Source: Lysobacter sp. 5GHs7-4
GTDB taxonomy: Bacteria > Pseudomonadota > Gammaproteobacteria > Xanthomonadales > Xanthomonadaceae
DNA length: 64,000 bases
NCBI RefSeq assembly: GCF_021284765.1
Contig: NZ_CP089924.1
Span: 1,382,001-1,446,000, forward strand
Direction of reading: 5' to 3'
Made by a program: the position numbers and the translations under genes. Under the pieces are notes generated by a model. The model worked only from the letters and a program-made list of their open reading frames with translations. It was not told the DNA's origin and did no database searches. Shown piece by piece: positions 54,719 through 64,000 of this stretch; position 1 is the stretch's first letter; each line of letters begins with the position of its first letter.

Positions 54719-55285
54719 TCAGTACGCCACGCCGCTCTCGCCGTAACGCCGCAGCACCTCGCGCGCGGCCTCGCGGTGCAGGTCGCGGCGCACCGCGATG
54801 CCGCGGCGTTCGAGTTCGCCGATCCAGTCCGCCGGCAGCGGGCCTTCGTCGAACTCGGTCAGCGCCATCACGTCTTCCGAGCGCGCGCCGATCAGCAGGG
54901 TGTCGATGCCGGCCCAGAAGCTGGCGCCGTAGCACATGCAGCAGGGCTGGGCCGAAGTCGCCAGGGTCATGGCGCCGGTTTCGTTGAGGCGGTAGCGCGC
55001 CGTCGCCGCCTGCGCGGTCATGAAGGCCATCATCTCGGCGTGCGCGACCGAACAGGTCTGCGGCACCACACGATTCACGCCGACGCCGACCACGCGGCCT
55101 TCGCCGTCGAACACCGCGGCGCCGAACGGACCGCCGCTGGCCAGATCGATATTGCGACGCGACAACTCCACCGCCAGCGCGACCTTGTCCTCGTCGCTGA
55201 CGTAGCGGCGCTCGCGGTCGACCGCGGCGTCGATCCAGTCCGGCAGCAGCAGCTCGACCCGGGTCTGCAGGAGGACGGCGCTCAC
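54719..55285 (-). CDS. Cytidine/deoxycytidylate-family (guanine-type) deaminase
   Basis: A 188-residue zinc deaminase with the HAE motif (SVAHAEMMAF) and the PCxxC motif (SAQPCCMCYGAS), followed by a characteristic C-terminal Tyr-ending tail (RYGESGVAY), like guanine deaminases and nucleoside deaminases of the tRNA-adenosine-deaminase clan. Length is a little above the 155-residue norm because of an N-terminal extension. The GTG at 55285 overlaps the upstream lipoprotein stop (GTGA). Substrate probably a purine base. Confidence 0.85.
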   Translation of the reverse strand: MSAVLLQTRVELLLPDWIDAAVDRERRYVSDEDKVALAVELSRRNIDLASGGPFGAAVFDGEGRVVGVGVNRVVPQTCSVAHAEMMAFMTAQAATARYRLNETGAMTLATSAQPCCMCYGASFWAGIDTLLIGARSEDVMALTEFDEGPLPADWIGELERRGIAVRRDLHREAAREVLRRYGESGVAY

Positions 55286-55734
55286 ATCGGTACTCCGTGC
55301 TGCGCGGCGACGCCGCGGCACTGGCCCTGCACGCAGGCGCAGCCGGCGATCACCGGCGCGCCGCAGATCGACATCTTGCCTTCCTTCGCGCACTGCGCCA
55401 TCACCGCCGACGGATCGGCGGGGCTGCCGCGGTTGACGCAGGCGTTGAACTGGCCGCAGCAGTTGCCGACGTTCTTGACCACGCAGTCGTTGTCGCTGGC
55501 GCAGCTCAGGTCCATGGCGATCGCCACCGGCTCCAGCGCGTCGGAATGCTGGCCGGGCGTCGGGAACTGCGCGACCGGCGGCGCCGCGGGTTCCGGCGCG
55601 GCCGGAGTCGCGGCCGGCGTGGCCGCGTCGGCGGCCGGCGCGGGCGTCGGCGAGGAGGTCTGAGCGGTACAGGCGGCCAGCAACGCCAGCAGCAGGCAGC
55701 CCAACAGCAGTACGGCGAGTCGGCGCATGGTCAT
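55282..55734 (-). CDS. Cys-rich lipoprotein
   Basis: A 150-residue lipoprotein: signal peptide and lipobox LLAAC, an Ala/Pro/Thr-rich spacer (about 25-65), then a small domain with about nine Cys residues (DLSCASDNDCVVKNVGNCC..., CAKEG, SICGAPVIAGCACVQGQC). The pattern suggests several disulfides in the periplasm. Function unknown. It sits 5 bases downstream of glnS and overlaps the deaminase start by 4 bases, making an operon of unrelated products. The start could be the Met two codons later. Confidence 0.78.
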   Translation of the reverse strand: MTMRRLAVLLLGCLLLALLAACTAQTSSPTPAPAADAATPAATPAAPEPAAPPVAQFPTPGQHSDALEPVAIAMDLSCASDNDCVVKNVGNCCGQFNACVNRGSPADPSAVMAQCAKEGKMSICGAPVIAGCACVQGQCRGVAAQHGVPM

Positions 55735-55739
55735 GCCTC

Positions 55740-57503
<1,764 letters not shown>

Positions 57504-57750
57504 GCGGCAGCTACAGGCAGGGGAGAACGCCCAGTTTAGCCGCTGGCGGCGGTCCTTGCCGGCTCCGCACGCCGCGGCGTGCGGTGGAACGGCCGCGCAG
57601 CCGGACGATTTTGACGATCGCGGCGCCGACGCGGCACGCGCCGTTCCTGTCCCGCGCCTGGCCGGGTGCGTCGCGCGCCAGCGCCGCTGCGTGCGGGCGG
57701 CGTATGCTGACCGCGGACCCGAATGGCCCCGGAGGCCGAAGGATCGGACG

Positions 57751-58029
57751 ATGCAGGTCGTCTACGAAGCCGCCAATCTGATCGACGCCCATCTGGTGCG
57801 GCATGCACTGGAAGCGCAGGACATCCCGGTGTTTCTCAAGGGCGAAGCCCTGCTGGGCGGCGTGGGCGAATTGCCGCTGTTCGGCATGGTTCAGGTCTGC
57901 GTGCCGGAGGCGGCCTGGCCGCAGGCGCGCGATATCGTCGAGCGCCTGTCGCTGGGCGAGGCGCCGCAAGCCGACGCCGTTCAGGACGACGAGCCCGATC
58001 CCGGCGCGGCCGGCTGGTTGCCGGCCTGA
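57751..58029 (+). CDS. DUF2007-family small protein (putative signal-transducing)
   Basis: A 92-residue cytoplasmic protein with the pattern [39 protein letters not shown] and [18 protein letters not shown], which is the DUF2007 fold found in many proteobacteria. No activity is established. A GGAGG at 57731-57735 is rather far; the ATG at 57751 with GAAGGATCGG just before is accepted. Confidence 0.83.
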   Translation: MQVVYEAANLIDAHLVRHALEAQDIPVFLKGEALLGGVGELPLFGMVQVCVPEAAWPQARDIVERLSLGEAPQADAVQDDEPDPGAAGWLPA

Positions 58030-58137
58030 GCGATAGCGCGACGCTGGGCGTGGATGGGGCGCGTGCGTGATGCGCGTTGTCTTCAGTCGGAAATCCCGAC
58101 TCCCGTCGTCCCCGTTTCTCGCGCCGCCCCGATATCC

Positions 58138-58164
58138 CGTCATTCCGGCGAACGCCGGAACCCC
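58138..58164. repeat. Family E single arm
   Basis: CGTCATTCCGGCGAACGCCGGAACCCC forms a small hairpin on its own (TTCCGGCG/CGCCGGAA) in the gap before apt; same motif as the arms at 54531-54625. Confidence 0.75.
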
Positions 58165-58236
58165 TGTTGATCTTCGCTCTACGCCCCGGCCGGCCCGATG
58201 CCGGACTTTTAATCGTTCCCCACCCGCAGGACCCGC

Positions 58237-58755
58237 ATGCACTCCATCCAAGCCCTGATCCGCGACGTCGCCGACTTCCCCAAGCCCGGCATCGTGTTCC
58301 GCGACGTCACGCCGCTGCTCGCCGACGCCGGCGGCTTCGCGCGCTGCATCGACGCGCTGGCCGAGCCCTGGCAGGGCAGCCAGGTGCAGGCGGTATGCGG
58401 GATCGAGTCGCGCGGCTTCATCTTCGGCGCGGCGCTGGCGCAGAAGCTGCACGCCGGCTTCGTGCCGCTGCGCAAGCCGGGCAAGCTGCCGCCGCCGCTG
58501 GTGTCGGTGGACTACCAGCTCGAGTACGGCAGCGACCGCCTGCAGGCGCGCAGCGATGCGCTGCGTCCGGGCGAGCGCACCCTGATCGTCGACGACGTGC
58601 TGGCGACCGGCGGCACGCTGGCCGCGGCGCGGTCCTTGGTGGAGCAACTGGGCGCGCAGTTGGTGGGGGCGTCGGTGCTGATCGAGCTGGAAGGCCTGGG
58701 CGGCCGCGCGCGCTGGCAGGGCGAGGCGCCGCTGCGTTCGCTGTTGCGGTACTGA
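58237..58755 (+). CDS. apt: Adenine phosphoribosyltransferase
   Basis: A 172-residue purine-salvage enzyme that joins adenine to PRPP to make AMP. Motifs: [36 protein letters not shown], and the PRPP site [14 protein letters not shown]. Length typical. Preceded by GTTCCCC-ACCCGCAGGACCC with a weak ribosome site. The downstream gap to msrA holds a family D repeat. Confidence 0.96.
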   Translation: MHSIQALIRDVADFPKPGIVFRDVTPLLADAGGFARCIDALAEPWQGSQVQAVCGIESRGFIFGAALAQKLHAGFVPLRKPGKLPPPLVSVDYQLEYGSDRLQARSDALRPGERTLIVDDVLATGGTLAAARSLVEQLGAQLVGASVLIELEGLGGRARWQGEAPLRSLLRY

Positions 58756-58798
58756 CCTGCGCGGTGCGCATGAGTCGAGCGCGTTCGCGCTTCGCGCT

Positions 58799-58855
58799 CA
58801 TCCCTCGCCCCAACCCTCTTCCGTAAACGGCAGAGGGGGTGGGGTGAGGGCCGCG
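58799..58855. repeat. Family D-like repeat before msrA
   Basis: CATCCCTCGCCCCAACCCTCTTCCG-TAAACGGCAGAGGGGGTGGGGTGAGGGCC folds into a long imperfect hairpin between apt and msrA. Related to the blocks at 25308 and 29843. Confidence 0.7.
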
Positions 58856-58936
58856 CCCCCGCGATCCACCTTGAAACCCGCCCGGCCACCCGCATCTGAT
58901 TGCTACGGAATCCCCGTGGCAGAGCAGGAGTCGCAG

Positions 58937-59596
58937 ATGTTGGGTATCGGCGCCTACAAACAGCGTTTGCCGCAGCCGCAAGACGCGCTGCCCGGGCGCG
59001 AACACGCCCTGCCGCTGCACGATGCCCATTACGTGCACGGCCGTCCCCTGCGCGGCGGTCCGGATGCGTTCGCCGGCCTGGCGCAGGTGCAGTTCGGCAT
59101 GGGCTGCTTCTGGGGCGCCGAGCGCAAGTTCTGGTCGCTGCCGGGGGTGGTCACTACCGCGGTCGGTTATTCCGGCGGCTACACGCCCAATCCCACCTAC
59201 CGCGAAGTCTGCAGCGGCCAGACCGGCCACACCGAGGCGGTGCTGGTGGTGTACGCACCGGCGCAGGTTTCGTTCGAGTCCTTGTTGCAGACGTTCTGGG
59301 AAAGCCACGACCCGACCCAGGGCATGCGCCAGGGTAACGACACCGGCACCCAGTACCGTTCGGCGATCTATTGCAGCGACGAGGCCCAGTACCGCGCCGC
59401 GCTGGCCAGCCGCGAGGCCTTCCAGCAACGGCTGCGCGCTGCCGGTTACGGCGACATCACCACCGAGATCGTGTTTCCGGCGCCGACGTTCTATTACGCC
59501 GAAGACGAGCACCAGCAGTACCTGGCCAAGAACCCGACCGGCTACTGCGGCCTGGGGGGCACCGGCGTGAGCTGCCCGATCGGCGTGGGCGCCTGA
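58937..59596 (+). CDS. msrA: Peptide methionine sulfoxide reductase MsrA
   Basis: A 219-residue reductase of methionine-S-sulfoxide. The active-site GCFWG stands at Cys57 ([10 protein letters not shown]) and the signature [28 protein letters not shown] follows. The ATG at 58937 has CAGGAG at good spacing. Near oxyR and ahpCD, it adds to an oxidative-stress block. Convergent with oxyR; a family A repeat separates them. Confidence 0.95.
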   Translation: MLGIGAYKQRLPQPQDALPGREHALPLHDAHYVHGRPLRGGPDAFAGLAQVQFGMGCFWGAERKFWSLPGVVTTAVGYSGGYTPNPTYREVCSGQTGHTEAVLVVYAPAQVSFESLLQTFWESHDPTQGMRQGNDTGTQYRSAIYCSDEAQYRAALASREAFQQRLRAAGYGDITTEIVFPAPTFYYAEDEHQQYLAKNPTGYCGLGGTGVSCPIGVGA

Positions 59597-59615
59597 AGCG
59601 GGGTCGAGCGACGTC

Positions 59616-59691
59616 CGGTGCGCTGAGCCGCAGGCGAACCGCACACTACGCGCTGTCCCGCATGGCGACGATGCGGTTGCCGCTGCCTCCT
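59616..59691. repeat. Intergenic hairpin repeat, family A copy 5 (full length, diverged)
   Basis: CGGTGCGCTGAGCCGCAGGCGAACCGCAC, spacer, then GGCGACGATGCGGTTGCCGCTGCCTCC. It reaches to within a few bases of the oxyR stop, between the convergent msrA and oxyR genes. Confidence 0.72.
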
Positions 59692-59696
59692 GGATC

Positions 59697-60659
59697 TTAG
59701 CTTCGCGCCCCCGCGCGGCGTACCGGCTTGGACGGCTTGGACGGCTTGGACGGCTTGGGCGGCTGCAGAAGCGCCTGCGGCAGCTTGCGCAGCTCGGCGG
59801 CCAGTTCGCTCAGAAACCCCGCCATTGCCGAACTGCGCCGCCACAGCATCGCGATCTGCCGGTGCGGCGCCTCGCCGCGAAAGCGCAGCAGTTGGATATC
59901 CGGCGAGGCCGGCACCGGCGGTTGCACCGCCAGCATCGGCAACAGGGTGATGCCGACGCCGGCCGCGACCATCTGCCGCAGCGTTTCCAGGCTGGTCGCG
60001 CGGAAGCCGTCGCGTTCGTCGGCGCCGGCCAGCCGGCACACGTCCAGGGCCTGGTCGCGCAGGCAGTGGCCTTCCTCCAGCAGCAGCAGGTGCTGATCGT
60101 CCAGGTCGTGCAGCGACAGCGAGTCCTGCGCGGCCATCGGATGTTGCTGCGGCACGGCCAGCAGGAAGGGCTCGTCGAACAAAGGCTCGATATGCAGTTG
60201 ATCGTCGTGCACCGGCAGCGCGAGCAGGCCGGCATCGAGGCGGCCGTCGCGCAGGCGGGCGAGGATCTGGTCGGTCTTCTCCTCGACCAGCAGCAGTTCC
60301 AGGCGCGGGAAGCGCTTGCGCAGGCCGGGCACCACATGCGGCAGCAGGTAGGGCCCCAAGGTGGGGAACAGGCCCAGACGCACGGTGCCGGCCTCCGGAT
60401 CCTGGCTGCGGCGCGCGATCTCGCTCATCTGTTCGACGTCGGCGATCACCTTGCGCGCGCGCTCGGCGATGTCGCGCCCGACCGGCGTCAGCATCACCCG
60501 TCGCGGCGCGCGCTCCACCAGCGACACGCCCAGTTCGTCCTCGAGCTTCTTGATCTGCGTCGAGAGCGTGGGCTGGCTCACGAAACTGGCGGCGGCGGCG
60601 CGGCCGAAGTGCTTGTGATCGGCCAGGGCGACCAGATATTTGAGGTCACGCAGGTTCAT
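59697..60659 (-). CDS. oxyR: Peroxide-sensing LysR-family regulator OxyR
   Basis: A 320-residue regulator: N-terminal winged helix (MNLRDLKYLVALADHKHFGRAA, QPTLSTQIKKLEDELG) and effector domain with the peroxide-sensing Cys199 and Cys208 (LEEGHCLRDQALDVC), the same numbers as in E. coli OxyR. On oxidation these form a disulfide and OxyR activates its targets. The last 15 residues are a PSK repeat (KPSKPSKPSKP) coded by near-identical 9-base units (59725-59762), an addition to the family. Divergent from ahpC over a shared control region. Confidence 0.95.
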   Translation of the reverse strand: MNLRDLKYLVALADHKHFGRAAAASFVSQPTLSTQIKKLEDELGVSLVERAPRRVMLTPVGRDIAERARKVIADVEQMSEIARRSQDPEAGTVRLGLFPTLGPYLLPHVVPGLRKRFPRLELLLVEEKTDQILARLRDGRLDAGLLALPVHDDQLHIEPLFDEPFLLAVPQQHPMAAQDSLSLHDLDDQHLLLLEEGHCLRDQALDVCRLAGADERDGFRATSLETLRQMVAAGVGITLLPMLAVQPPVPASPDIQLLRFRGEAPHRQIAMLWRRSSAMAGFLSELAAELRKLPQALLQPPKPSKPSKPSKPVRRAGARS

Positions 60660-60690
60660 GCGGGCGGCTCAGGCTACGGAAAGAATGTTC

Positions 60691-60727
60691 ATTGATGTAG
60701 GCTATTGCCATAATAGGAACAATTCAT
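60691..60727. promoter_or_regulatory. Probable OxyR-binding site between oxyR and ahpC
   Basis: ATTG-N7-CTAT-N7-ATAG-N7-TCAT matches the four-element OxyR motif (ATAG-N7-CTAT-N7-ATAG-N7-CTAT) in arrangement, with the two inner elements perfect (CTAT at 60702-60705, ATAG at 60713-60716) and outer elements partial. It lies about 110 bases before ahpC and 30 bases before oxyR, so it could serve both. Confidence 0.65.
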
Positions 60728-60833
60728 TTCAGTAATCAAATGCTGTCCTGCAACATAGCCTCATCGGATGCGGTCCGCGGCATCCAACCCCCTACGCTTA
60801 CCCCTTCCATCCGTTAATCAAGGAGTTCTCCGC

Positions 60834-61373
60834 ATGCTTTCCATCGGCGAAAAGTTCCCGAAATTCAAGGTCAAGGCGACCGTCGGCATCGAAAGCCTCG
60901 ACAGCGCCTTCGCCGACATCGACAACGACACCTACAAGGGCAAGTGGCTGCTGGTGTTCTTCTACCCGAAGGACTTCACCTTCGTGTGCCCGACCGAGAT
61001 CAAGGGCTTCGGCGACCTGAACCAGCAGTTCCTGGACCGCGATTGCCAGGTCCTGGCCGCGTCCACCGACAGCGAGTTCGTGCACCTGGCCTGGCGCAAG
61101 GACCACAAGGACCTGCGCGACCTGCCGTTCCCCATGCTGGCCGACATCAAGAAGGACCTGACCTCGGCGCTGGGCATCCTCAGCGAAGACGGCGTGGCCC
61201 AGCGCGCGACCTTCCTGGTCGATCCGGAAGGCATCATCCGCTTCGTCTACGTCACCGACGGTTCGGTCGGCCGCAACCCGCAGGAAGTCCTGCGCGTGCT
61301 GGACGCCCTGCAGACCGACGAGCTGTGCCCCTGCAACTGGAACTCGGGCGACAACACGCTGAAGGTCGCCTGA
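60834..61373 (+). CDS. ahpC: Alkyl hydroperoxide reductase AhpC (peroxiredoxin, CxC type)
   Basis: A 179-residue two-Cys peroxiredoxin that reduces hydrogen peroxide, alkyl peroxides and peroxynitrite. Peroxidatic Cys52 (FVCPTE), and C-terminal Cys165 and Cys167 (ELCPCNWNSGD). The CxCNW ending is the actinobacterial AhpC type that is recycled by AhpD, rather than the AhpF type. Good ribosome site (AAGGAG) before the ATG at 60834. Probably OxyR-controlled from the site upstream. Confidence 0.95.
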   Translation: MLSIGEKFPKFKVKATVGIESLDSAFADIDNDTYKGKWLLVFFYPKDFTFVCPTEIKGFGDLNQQFLDRDCQVLAASTDSEFVHLAWRKDHKDLRDLPFPMLADIKKDLTSALGILSEDGVAQRATFLVDPEGIIRFVYVTDGSVGRNPQEVLRVLDALQTDELCPCNWNSGDNTLKVA

Positions 61374-61740
61374 TCCGTCAGTCGGATCGGCGAGCCAGGC
61401 CGCGGATCTCCGTGGGTCGCGGCCGGCTCCGACCTCGGCGCCACCGTCCGGTTTCACCTGCGCCGCCCGCCTAGGCGTTCGGCGCAGATCTCTTCAGGCA
61501 CCACCCGCATGCGGGCCGGTTTCACCCCCGGCTCTCCCCTCCCTCCCATGCGGGATGCCCACAGCCGGGGTTCGCCCCGGCTGTTTTTATCGCAAGGCCC
61601 CGTCGCCTCCGCGCCGCGCACTGCGCCGCGTCGCGCGAACGCGCCCGTCGTCCGCCAGCCGCAGGCCCAGCGCCGCACGCCAGCCAACGCCGACGCCGCG
61701 GGCCGGCCTTCCCCCGATACGCACAGCCAGGAGTCATCCG
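61374..61740. other. Region between ahpC and ahpD
   Basis: No gene seen. It holds a strong intrinsic terminator at 61561-61589 and a possible separate start region for ahpD after it. Confidence 0.6.
61561..61589 (+). terminator. Intrinsic terminator after ahpC
   Basis: ACAGCCGGGG-TTCG-CCCCGGCTGT is a perfect 10-base-pair stem with a stable TTCG tetraloop, followed by TTTTA. It ends the ahpC transcript before ahpD. Confidence 0.9.
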
Positions 61741-62274
61741 ATGAGCCTTTCCGATCTTCGCAACGCGCTGCCCGACTACGCCAAGGACCTCAAGCTCAAC
61801 CTCGACAGCGTGCTCAGCGACGCCGGTTCGCAGGGCCTGGACGGCAAGCGCATCCGCGCCATCGCGCTGGCCTGCGCGATCGCTTCGCGCTACCAGCCGC
61901 TGACCGCCGCGATCGAAGCCTTCGCCGCCGAGCAGCTGTCGGCCGAGGAAATCGCCGGCGCCAAGGCCGCCGCCGCGATCATGGCGATGAACAACATCTA
62001 CTACCGCGCCACCCACCTGATCCAGAACGAGGAGTACGGCCAGCTGCGCGCCGGCCTGCGCATGAACGTCATGGCCAACCCGGGCATCGACAAGATGACC
62101 TTCGAGCTGGCCTCGCTGGCGGTGTCGGCGATCAACGGCTGCGGCGCCTGCATGGACTCGCACGAGAAGGTGCTGCGCAAGCACGATATCAGCGCGCAAG
62201 GCGTGCAAAGTGCGCTGAAAATTGGTGCCGTAGTGCACGCTGTTGCCGTGACCCTGGAGCAGCACGCGGCCTGA
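61741..62274 (+). CDS. ahpD: Alkylhydroperoxidase AhpD
   Basis: A 177-residue helical protein of the AhpD family that re-reduces AhpC through a Cys pair. Cys134 and Cys137 (GCGACMDSH), Glu122 and His141 form the expected relay (E, C, C, H), in step with Mycobacterium AhpD. The ATG at 61741 has AGGAG upstream. It is separated from ahpC by a terminator, so it may have its own promoter or rely on partial read-through. Confidence 0.9.
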   Translation: MSLSDLRNALPDYAKDLKLNLDSVLSDAGSQGLDGKRIRAIALACAIASRYQPLTAAIEAFAAEQLSAEEIAGAKAAAAIMAMNNIYYRATHLIQNEEYGQLRAGLRMNVMANPGIDKMTFELASLAVSAINGCGACMDSHEKVLRKHDISAQGVQSALKIGAVVHAVAVTLEQHAA

Positions 62275-62320
62275 TCCCAGGCGCGTACGCCCCCGTCCGG
62301 ATGCGAGCTCGTCTCGCCCG

Positions 62321-62356
62321 ACGACCGCCGGTCCGTGCCGGCGGTCGTTGTTTTTT
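62321..62356 (+). terminator. Intrinsic terminator after ahpD
   Basis: ACGACCGCCGG-TCCGTG-CCGGCGGTCGT is a perfect 11-base-pair stem followed by TGTTTTTT, a classic intrinsic terminator 47 bases after the ahpD stop. Confidence 0.92.
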
Positions 62357-62461
62357 GCGCGCCGCAGCGCGGTCGGACGGCCCCGCTCGCGTAGCATGTG
62401 CGGCTGGATTCGCCGGGCGCGGAGCGCACCGGCTCGCAACCGCCCGGGAAGGACACCGCCG

Positions 62462-64000
<1,539 letters not shown>

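Overview
The window comes from a high-GC (about 70 % by eye) gammaproteobacterium of the Xanthomonadaceae, most like Lysobacter or a close relative. The evidence is the Xanthomonas-type T4SS effector domain (XVIPCD), the Chp chemosensory/type IV pilus genes, the conserved lptD-surA-pdxA-rsmA-apaG-apaH order, and several short intergenic palindrome families. I see no rRNA, tRNA, CRISPR array, transposase or integrase. The content is mainly a housekeeping chromosome.

Layout. 1-6911: end of the Chp (type IV pilus chemosensory) operon, with a ChpA histidine kinase missing its 5' end, a CheB-like protein that appears to have lost its catalytic Ser and His, and a ChpC/CheW-like protein. A NagX-like membrane acyltransferase gene follows. 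8076-10231 (-): bioA-rsmE. 10321-13385 (+): nudE-cysQ-mazG, an exported unknown protein and a coding-looking frame without a convincing start. 13429-13734: Mpo1-like membrane protein. 13855-15917 (-): an antibacterial T4SS effector (GH19 lysozyme + peptidoglycan-binding + XVIPCD) behind its probable lipoprotein immunity protein. 16175-18620: a small DMT-like protein and a two-component system. 18986-22684: a MacA/MacB-type ABC exporter. 22772-25923: a TraB-like exported protein, an isoaspartyl peptidase/asparaginase and a VOC protein. 26418-29819: dgkA, a TerC-like protein and a lemA-TPM-TPM module. 30043-31715: lgt-thyA. 31746-33987: four small secreted proteins. 34072-35015: DoxX and folA.

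35175-42853 (-): the envelope and housekeeping operon lptD-surA-pdxA-rsmA-apaG-apaH with a DUF1287 gene at its end. 43111-47585 (-): S9 peptidase; HDAC-like deacetylase, cobalamin adenosyltransferase and a membrane protein. 47761-50210: two ubiquinone hydroxylases of the UbiH/UbiI type. 50272-54297 (-): MFS transporter, NTF2-like protein, EF-hand protein, rlmM. 54719-57503 (-): glnS, a Cys-rich lipoprotein and a deaminase. 57751-59596 (+): DUF2007, apt, msrA. 59697-62274: oxyR divergent from ahpC and ahpD, with an OxyR-type site between them and two clear terminators. 62462-end: prmC and the start of a proline iminopeptidase.

Themes. The Chp proteins form one signalling complex controlling pili. 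The effector/immunity pair is a contact-killing cargo whose secretion machine lies outside the window. OxyR-AhpC-AhpD resembles the actinobacterial peroxide-defence arrangement rather than AhpC-AhpF. All five detected copies of one hairpin repeat are intergenic, four of them between convergent gene pairs, which suggests a role in ending transcription.
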